A stretch of DNA of 29,347 bases from Zelonia costaricensis (taxonomy: Eukaryota; Euglenozoa; Kinetoplastea; Trypanosomatida; Trypanosomatidae). The stretch covers positions 1 to 29,347 of the forward strand of contig JASAOO010003217.1 in assembly GCA_030849075.1 (NCBI GenBank), read 5' to 3'. The position numbers and the translations under genes are program-made. The first letter of the stretch is position 1; every line of letters starts with the position of its first letter. Below the pieces are notes generated by a model, which was given only the letters and a program-made list of their open reading frames with translations, did not search any database and had not been told where the DNA came from. This document shows, one piece after another, positions 10,901 through 15,377 of the stretch.

Positions 10901-11958
10901 TCCACGTTTTCGCCACGGCGGAGACGAACGCGGCGGCGAGTGCGATTGGGCAGGCGATCACTGGAGTGCTGGCCAAGGCGCCGCTGTCACGGTACACCTT
11001 CGAGACGACGATCACCACGTCCACCTCCCAGCTGATGCACCTGCTCAGCGGCAGCCGTCCCCTCCAGCCGGCTCTCTGCGTCGTCGTGCTGGACACCCAC
11101 TTCCGCGACTTGAGCACGTCGGACCGGAACGCGTTGCAGGTGCTGCACGAGCGCGCCGGCGGCGAGGCGTTGGCCACCAACAACAACAACAGCAGCATCT
11201 CCAGCCGCTCGCCGGGTGCCAGCAGCGCCCACTACCCGCCCGAGGTGCGGCTGCCGGCCCCAAAGCGTCGCAGTAGCACTAGCGTCACAGAAGGGCCGAA
11301 GCTCTTCTACACGCTCGTCCCGGCCAGCATGCGACTGGGCAGCGGTGGGGACAGCAGCAGAAGGGGTAGCGACGGCGTCATCAGCGTCGAGGCGTACGCG
11401 GCGGCGCACAAGCCTTTTGTTTACACCAAGTCGGTGGAGGATGTACTGGTCATTCTGCACGACAAAATCAGCGAGGACATGCAGGCCGCCAACCGCAGCC
11501 CGACGAGCTCTCGCACACCGCGTGCCACCCTCACGGTGGACGACGGCTCAGAGACGGACGTTGTCGCTGACCCGGTGCCGCTCGGCGACAGCGATGAGGC
11601 GGACAGCTCTTCCGCCCGCATCACGGCGACCGCGCGCGGCAAGCGGGGCAGCGGCACGCTCCCCTCTGTGCTCACAACCGAGTACGTCGGCGCTCTCTTC
11701 TCGCAGCTGACGCCTGAGGCTCTCGGCTTTGAGCCGGCGAAGGGGACGAGGCTGACGAAGAAGCGGAAGTCGTCTGCGGGCGAGCCTGGCGTCGTCAGAG
11801 ACGCGGCGCGGCGTACGCAGCGGAACTCGGTGCAGCCGCGCCGCAGCTCCAACGCAGGTCGTCTGCCCAGTGCCGGCACGGCAACACAACGCCCACGCGG
11901 GTCGAGTGTAGTCACCAAGGCGGGCCGTCGTGCCTCGCTCAGCACCAAGAAGGAATAG
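1906..11958 (+). CDS. Giant right-handed parallel beta-helix (PbH1-repeat) protein with C-terminal coiled coil and alpha/beta domain
   Basis: About 3350 residues. The open frame reaches back to a GTG at 1888, but the first ATG is at 1906, just after the predicted acceptor, so I start there. There is no signal peptide or membrane segment. The N-terminus (about 20-70) has the pattern seen before the helix in FBXO11/SHCBP1-type proteins: an Ala/Leu helix, then an IELTGGEYHE-like strand. Repeats of about 22-24 residues with the consensus G-N-x-I-x-x-N-x-x-x-G-V/I-x-V fill about 40-340 and 530-965, then recur with loops up to about 2825. Long low-complexity inserts interrupt them (Gln-rich near 2946-2984, Ala-rich near 7459-7500 and 9240-9290). 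Then come a charged coiled coil (about 2834-2886), a Ser/Arg/Pro linker, an alpha/beta segment (about 2993-3195) and a basic tail. I see no F-box, zinc finger or obvious polysaccharide-lyase site. A scaffold or carbohydrate-binding role is possible; the function is unknown. Confidence 0.9.
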   Translation: MLEEAGYIIVQRYSPWQKKKVRTIIVNAHAKNPSQKSIAGALTLAKPYDRIELTGGEYHESLAIQIPLELVAAEGEDPHIFSRASTITIATHGIDVYMERIVVSSKSSSKLDAAVVAVAGNPIVYRCLFNSMLIGGTASVHMDECTIKDSISGIGVVVQDSGSGTVKSSTIRNHRSVCLDIDTRGELLVTECMIDNTTGGDGMIVSGAVSSINRDTSAPFGACSHVEVTNCHFSILDDGGGAATGGVATNIIGSACSIVLTQGAAPTISANELVEGEIGVLIEGPGTARLKGNVIRCQRRCGILALVEEGFGYAAEHHVLRITGDNVLDRCRIGIDVQCATNRATYAQQQQQSQLQQQGPSGTAMLAGGGGATVGIADANLGLTISGAGAIGADRILSDDLPSAKRAFAWAPVQGSLPPTCSRDAAGFPPASLAGAEALVCVEGEWYAVDKLKTHLQQLVALTLQACPTSLQPSFGLVSGTAMVANEGLGPGTTNPFADVLNELLGTQLGIRKDAATAPRDMLQLRGNKGIDIVNTKFSNCDVCAIRFGRQGYGLVEECVFEDCGTYAIVVDCAAHPLITGCRFLRSRGASILVTNFANPLIVGNEMASGKKDGIVLASMSRGLVVGNIITTHAGTGIRVDQHSQPLIAANAVSQNRKGGIVVSEGSKPTILFNSLTANLQAQIDCTSGADAFITRNRITASTDVGVHIDSCSRCTVLANKIHTNGDGVLVELDADPYVQDNEITENIRAGVRATNNALGVFVGNRIIGSVGPNVVLAEGASTVFRANRIEGSAQGGVVVCNEGHGFFERNTIFGNAVANVLVAGAYTQPVFVRNTIAQSRSGCGVVCARGAGGRFERNEIHGNAQAGVYIFDGANPTIENNNIAREAVGVLISEGGKGVFKRNVVQDCYGTGVLSQRLADPTFTENKVTGCQMSGLQVAPDSLGHFEQNSFTGNDIGVHLGSSMDSAVIEINSAFLDSADASNWDLGATQRSQTRSPPRRASVFANKTDKSVLRSIADASEQRRASAARATPSVVRGNTITANLRGGVLLDAYANGTVEGNDISGNNAYGVRADSAYPAARAQRILKMTDGPAKSHSPIVKSLSVQEQAPPGFANLRSLATLRGNRIHSHGEANVFLDNFDGEKFETVINANTIFDAPYGVCVLHNSTVYEMSKNEVHTCMDGFVFASSARGGYVGNHVHDCAYSGVYVSDMARPDFTDGNRIERCGFCGVLVDVGGRGVFMGCTVRHCTMGIVVFCGATTPFQVSHDEVVRARIPASTPTFLENTVEENEQHGVLLLSVISGCPLRSPIITTEPPPSEFQTSSSALGRQTSLTTSMSVASAAEESAHDIPSPYRGAVGGSAASRNDHLCASFERNVIRRNRVMGVYHDRFEHWDFAALEKAHADRKPDTANVVKNAYGGYEILLGTSQVLDGEDHRRQRQLKQVSLVENTIAECSIGVGAGYGCHPYLQRNKIRQNAFFGLLLRFGSAVSAYANDICDNGLAGVYAASGAKGYIARGTIESNNGWCRAEGALHESRSFDKCVFQQSFFVSSVVDGVEEKVRVATASAARPLGACRRAYEQMRRLSEVHAYSMTDGLRHLAELVSASSGGLTLATGCAPSTLMSTAPFSVSSRQPTAATSVTTTQRRLGGIGIADYADVSTADGGIGAWVQAGSRVAITGNRISKHQNTGVLLTKGVLQHHAVLHRAFHMAPDNKPKTRLEMAAALPNGSAPPAQTTTDIFATALTPPPLACSEAGALFTPHSICAAGIVAAVQVAASANFENLDNSFASFAQHSLMFSTPSNSPAQEREQRLDSIHHANIADNIISGNTDGVRLELFHRLQASPSTTDAAAAAAAASSPNAAARSRNSISLSRPSLTPHAPMDLRTQHPAAYRPRLSLSGSPSLSISGAGAESLAPAASTLATPQDTDVMDGAFGGLDFATVIEGNTVTQNRRHGVYAVHVASVVCGRCLSSRAQLNDSISAAYEPIRAKLMLSKSTTDLEVRLPFDVHAVKQRVSHALLRKNDIFGNEQTQATVTARYVATTNDGDRTLLQLDTAAAPAESNFASQVLVGIPLIAGLLQVAPPGVMLWEENRIHDGKHGVLLSGYLGAQSVRFQRNTFCNIAEDALAVRGHLACATIGKGNVFEHNGVSLHVLQRHFMRLVTTPATALPAQRTRVFQNIFKAARDTSLLLECVDTEAPLVYRNEFSGHRQGTVALYLQSDSAGSAAVLQGNVFSDNYVPVLITGRSSSGIESALSVSRITLAENRFTCNYIGALVCNSAFPTLERNLFDNNARAGLEVVGSGTHPQIRNCVFREHKRGTDAAADGVVAAGGAASSTAGIAMTYPAQGMLVLQCRAFSLKLLPENARVLSATNAARLPAGLLVGPFAEPVIAACAFVGNDVGVDAVRDAVTASTALTGVKASLKSCLFANHRVCGVLVRGSQGAAVAGTAGAAAAAAAPVGRDVQPAGRRAGASAEASGQPAPAETTVCEQCAFVDNAADDGCGDVVAIDDGYATFRANTFCGTVVGKARGQACFSQNHFITVISDDNARMATLRAAAQDTAVRPVDDNVAAPAVVIQEGGRIVVDRNTIAHRKVGVQCLPGAEGIAFGNRVVVCTTGLMLGPYSRTEVSKNRVLGSVDHGVIAHGGRMTDNEIVVAPIGILVQPPSAYKGINAVPAHKRDTLEVLCARNTVSGCAKDGIYIATGGSFDGNTVSHSHHGITIAAPAHSTQGGSGTSSTVPVVKNCNVFDNGMGVVMEADSESTVRDNDVFDNETIGVVVAPTATGTLQGNRISSAMDLGAVEIPTESRVKALGNTIRNQFSPAFQRGTRGSRAKDYQAEQASLDRELRELDERVDDAHRTMDTVADAMRLLQRELIDMHSRSIGDAAGVMSGSAGHALRALSVGAGRTNPLAPTSAGATAAARTGRPGSAVRPALRRSPTPEAKNGGPPRARTPSTVGRNVSSAGSRVSSASASAGARQSRVSGVVGGQLEPKVVLIHVFATAETNAAASAIGQAITGVLAKAPLSRYTFETTITTSTSQLMHLLSGSRPLQPALCVVVLDTHFRDLSTSDRNALQVLHERAGGEALATNNNNSSISSRSPGASSAHYPPEVRLPAPKRRSSTSVTEGPKLFYTLVPASMRLGSGGDSSRRGSDGVISVEAYAAAHKPFVYTKSVEDVLVILHDKISEDMQAANRSPTSSRTPRATLTVDDGSETDVVADPVPLGDSDEADSSSARITATARGKRGSGTLPSVLTTEYVGALFSQLTPEALGFEPAKGTRLTKKRKSSAGEPGVVRDAARRTQRNSVQPRRSSNAGRLPSAGTATQRPRGSSVVTKAGRRASLSTKKE

Positions 11959-12345
11959 AGCGCGTTGACGCTGGCGGGGCCACACCGCTGGGAAGCCGTG
12001 CTGCCTCATAGAATCCGCCTCCTTTTCGCTTTGTTTCGTTTTTCTACTTTTGCCAACATTGTTGTGGAGCCGATCCTGCGTCCACATTTGGGTCGGGTCG
12101 TGGACCTTTCCCCTCCTCTCTTCTCCCTCCGCTGCGGCGCGGTGGCGCCGGCTCTGCGCATCATGGCGTCCGCTGCATCGACGTACTAGCCACCATACCA
12201 AAAAAAAAAGGAAACCAACATGACCGTAACAACAGCGATTCAAGCAAGCGAGATGGGGGTGGCGGAGGGTTCGGTTTGCCCGAGGCGTCTAGCCTACTGT
12301 GGTGCACGGCAGGAATGGAAGCAAGATGAGGCCGCGCGACACTGC

Positions 12346-12441
12346 GGTGCGGGGGAGGGGGGAGGAGGGGTTGCTGCTTCAGCGAGAAGCGTCACGTCTC
12401 CCTTCACTACCCCCCTACCCCCCCACCCTCGCCTCCGCACC
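12346..12441 (+). other. Potential G-rich/C-rich hairpin in the 3' flank of the beta-helix gene
   Basis: The segment 12346-12352 (GGTGCGG) is exactly complementary to 12435-12441 (CCGCACC). Further in, runs of G (12351-12370) face runs of C (about 12409-12424), with a loop of about 40 bases. The inner part of the stem contains mismatches. This is a visual observation and no folding energy was computed. Confidence 0.35.
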
Positions 12442-12667
12442 CCGTGTTGCGTCAGGATGCATGTGACCGCTGTGGAAGTGGCTGTGCTGCGTTGCGGCCG
12501 AGCAGTGCCTACGGCTGCTCCCTCACCTCACCTGCTTTGTCGCTCTCTCTCTCCATCTCTTCGTATCTTCCTCTGTATGGGTGCTCGTGGCATCACCTCA
12601 CGCAGCTACGGGGAAGCAGCACCACGAAGCAGCGCGTCTGTCGCGTCCACGAACGCGTTGGGGTTGC

Positions 12668-12711
12668 CGCCTTCTTCTCCCGCTCCGTCCATTTTTGCCG
12701 CTTGCGTCAAG
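12668..12711 (+). promoter_or_regulatory. Predicted SL acceptor for the 12797 gene
   Basis: A T/C-rich tract at about 12668-12708 is followed by AG at 12710-12711, which would give an 85-base leader. An alternative is the AG at 12604-12605 after the CT-rich tract at about 12527-12576. Either choice lies downstream of the GTG at 12581 and so supports the ATG at 12797 as start. Confidence 0.45.
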
Positions 12712-12796
12712 GATTGCACTCGCCCCGCCGCCGCTGCCGCCGGCCTGCGAGACCGCACAGAGACGGGTGGCAACCCGCGCGCAGCGCTCACGGCAG

Positions 12797-14458
12797 ATGC
12801 CAATGCCAGACCCGACTGCCGGCAGCGAGGCGTCACGCAACACCTCCGACCGGACCGATGCGGAGGAGCAGCCCGCACCACGGCGGCCCGCGCACGCCGT
12901 CGAACCCTACGAAGCTGGCATCTTTCTCTTTCTCAACGGGCTTCTCTGCCGGACCGCAGACAGCAGCGGCCGCTTCCGTCCCTCCGACGTCTTCGCAGGA
13001 CTTGACCGCGAGGCGGAGACCGTGATGCCCGCCGTGCCGCGGCCAGCCTCGCACCAGGACGCCGACAGCGAGCAGCACGCACCGGAGACTGCGCTAGACG
13101 AAACGGCGCGCGCCGTCGACTCGGACTGTCCCATCTTCAACGCCCTCGGCGTCATGAGTGGCAGCGTGATGATCGACCCGGTAAGGGAGGTGTTTGTGGA
13201 TTGCACCGACAGCGGCGTCTACACCCTTGCCGTAGTGACAGCAGCGGCGACGTCCGGCGCAAAGTCTGACGCCGCCACGAGCGTGCTGCGCCACAGGAAC
13301 GAGGCGGCCTTCCGGGTCGGCGAAACAGCTCGCATACGGCCCGAGTGCCCGCTGGTGATGTGCTGCTCAGCCCCGGCGCCACCGCCACCGCCGTTCGACA
13401 GCCCCGCTGCCCCGTCCCTGGCGTTGGCGTCATCGGTGCCCATGGTGCGGTCACGTGTGCACGCCACCTACTCGGGCTCAACCAACGTGTGGGGCTGGCT
13501 GCCGCGCATGGCGCCGTCCTCGCCGCAGCGCCGCGACGCGTTGGTAGCGGCGTGGAGGCTGGCAGAGGAGTTCCGCCTCAGCGTCCACGCCGACCGCGAC
13601 ATCCGCGCGGCCACGCCGACGCCGTTCCTGCCGCCAAAGCTCGGGTTTGCCCCGCAACACCGCGGCCAGCCCGTCCTCACCGACGCGTTCCGCACCGGCG
13701 ACGAAGACGAGAGGGCTGCCCCGCACGCTGACCGAGAGAAGGCAAGCGCCAGCAGCGGCTCTCTCGCGGCCGTCCCCCCGGAAGGGGTGCGGTGCGCGGC
13801 AGCCTCCTTCACGTGCTACTCCGGCGCGCCGTTCTTTACCGTGAGGCCGTCGGTCCCCTGGCGGGAGCCGTCGCAGCACACGTGGTCGCTCAAGACGGCG
13901 CTGCACCGGATCTCGAAGCGGCTGCGTCCACACTTGAGTCCCGAGAACGCACGGCGCAGGCCTCGCACCGACGACGCCGACGCGTCGGCGTCGATTCTGC
14001 AGCCGTACAACGTGTCAAGCCCACGCTCGCTGGCCTTCGCACTCTTTTACTCCTACATGTACTACCTCGGCGTCCAACGCAACGGCGTCCGCCTCACCGG
14101 CACGGTGCCAGAGTCCTCAGTGCCGCGCGGCGCGGACAGTCCCGCGGACCGGTGGGACCTGTGCCCGCCTGAGGAGTACGACGTCGCCGCGGAGGTGGAC
14201 CGGCGGCGGCGGCAGATGAATGAGCGACGCGCGCAGAGACGCGGCGCGGTCAGCGGTGCGCCTCTCCGCGCGGGTACGTCGCCGGGTGACACGCGCGCCG
14301 CATCGGCAGCTTGGACCGCTCTCAACCTTTCTTACCGCTCGGCGCTGTTGCGGCGTTTGAATGACCTGGACGCCTACCTGCATCATCTGCGCCGCGAGCA
14401 CGCCAGGAAGAGCGCGCGCAGCGGCGTGAATGATGACCACGCGGACTGCAGTGGCTGA
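12797..14458 (+). CDS. Conserved-looking hypothetical protein, 553 residues
   Basis: I do not recognise this protein. The frame is open from a GTG at 12581, but the first in-frame ATG is at 12797, with another two codons later, and the sequence between lacks coding character. The N-terminal 35 residues are polar and probably disordered. A hydrophobic stretch, EAGIFLFLNGLLCR, follows at about residues 39-52. Aromatic segments lie near residues 220-240 (HATYSGSTNVWGWLP) and 336-350 (TCYSGAPFFTVRPS). A short hydrophobic run at about 411-430 (SLAFALFYSYMYYLG) may be buried or membrane-associated, but it is short for a transmembrane helix. The C-terminus (about 460-553) is Arg-rich and helical, with RRRRQMNERRAQRR-like charge. 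Pro/Ala-rich inserts separate the conserved-looking blocks. Third-position G/C is high and the frame is long, so the gene is probably real; the function is unknown. Confidence 0.75.
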   Translation: MPMPDPTAGSEASRNTSDRTDAEEQPAPRRPAHAVEPYEAGIFLFLNGLLCRTADSSGRFRPSDVFAGLDREAETVMPAVPRPASHQDADSEQHAPETALDETARAVDSDCPIFNALGVMSGSVMIDPVREVFVDCTDSGVYTLAVVTAAATSGAKSDAATSVLRHRNEAAFRVGETARIRPECPLVMCCSAPAPPPPPFDSPAAPSLALASSVPMVRSRVHATYSGSTNVWGWLPRMAPSSPQRRDALVAAWRLAEEFRLSVHADRDIRAATPTPFLPPKLGFAPQHRGQPVLTDAFRTGDEDERAAPHADREKASASSGSLAAVPPEGVRCAAASFTCYSGAPFFTVRPSVPWREPSQHTWSLKTALHRISKRLRPHLSPENARRRPRTDDADASASILQPYNVSSPRSLAFALFYSYMYYLGVQRNGVRLTGTVPESSVPRGADSPADRWDLCPPEEYDVAAEVDRRRRQMNERRAQRRGAVSGAPLRAGTSPGDTRAASAAWTALNLSYRSALLRRLNDLDAYLHHLRREHARKSARSGVNDDHADCSG

Positions 14459-15377
14459 CTCTAGTAGTACCTCACTGTCTTGATCGTCCCGGTCACCGAC
14501 GTCTCTCCCCTCCCCCTCCTCCTTGCCTTCGCTCGAAGAACAGTGCAACGCTGCACTCTGCGTTGTCCTAACACGGAACAGCGTCGACGAAAACGAACGC
14601 TCAGCGCCGCACAGACGCCCAGCGGTGCGTCGCGCAAAGATGCATGCCCTCCCCTCCCCCCCCCACCGGCTTCGTGCACGCATCTTCGCGCGCACCGACT
14701 TCGACACACCCCAGTCTATCGCGGCCGGGGGCGGCTGCGAGTTTCTCGGTGCTGCCAGAGTCGGCGTATGGCAGGCCTTGCCTGCTACTCCGTCAGAAGC
14801 GACGCGGATGGCCGCGTTGCAGCTTTCATTCTCTTCTTCCCTTCTCTCCCCTTCGCGTCTCTTACTTCACCTTCTCCTACAATCCAACACGAAAATGAAC
14901 GATCGCCTCGCACGCACGTGCTTCTCCGCACCGTCACCCGTGTCAACTCCATGGAGTTGATGTCAAGCAGCTGCGAGGCAAGGCGGCATCTTTTGTTTCT
15001 CTTCCCACCCCCGTCTGCTTTCCTGTGCTGCACGTGCAAAGTGCGTCACTCGAAGGGGGAGAGGTACCTTGCCGGTTTTTTTTCTGTTCTTTGTTTTTTT
15101 GTTTTCTGCAGCACTCGCACGTCCGCGGCGGATCTTCTCGACTGCCTATCGCTCCTCGCTCTTCGCCCCGCTTTTTTTTTTTCGAACTTCACTTCACGAG
15201 TCGGTCGAAGACCTGTCACTTTCGCTGCCTTCGCTCCCCCCCCCCCCCTCCCCCTGACCCCGTCCGAGGTATCTCTGTGCCTCCGCATAAGAGGTGCATC
15301 GCTCAACCTTGAACACCCCCACGCACCACCGCTCCATCTCTCCCGACCCGCCCTCTTGCATTCGGTTTGCAGCGGCG
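14459..15377 (+). other. Intergenic region between the 553-residue and helical-protein genes
   Basis: This 919-base gap has no credible gene. It is pyrimidine-rich with several T runs (15077-15105, 15171-15182) and a long C run (15235-15256). The long frame covering 14480-15739 is a low-complexity reading that runs into the following gene out of frame, so it was not annotated. Confidence 0.65.
15211..15268 (+). promoter_or_regulatory. Predicted SL acceptor for the helical-protein gene
   Basis: The stretch 15211-15266 is CT-rich and contains no AG. It includes a C run of about 13 and ends with AG at 15267-15268. The leader to the ATG at 15378 would be 109 bases. Later AGs (for example 15371-15372) could also be used. 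Confidence 0.5.

Larger units (their letters stand above)
11959..12796 (+). other. Intergenic region: beta-helix 3' UTR and leader of the next gene
   Basis: No gene is seen. The first part is the 3' flank of the beta-helix gene. It has an A run near 12200-12210 and a G-rich block at 12346-12370 that can fold onto a C-rich block at about 12409-12441. The second part is pyrimidine-rich and carries splice-acceptor candidates. Open frames crossing the region begin at GTG or show no third-position bias. Confidence 0.65.

Noticed and set aside
9384..11276. 630-codon + strand frame overlapping the beta-helix gene
   Set aside because: It is Arg/Gly/His-rich with low complexity. The overlapping frame has clear repeats, a coiled coil and an alpha/beta domain, so this one is a shadow.
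12581..12796. N-terminal extension of the 553-residue protein from a GTG
   Set aside because: There is no in-frame ATG before 12797, and predicted splice acceptors fall inside the extension.
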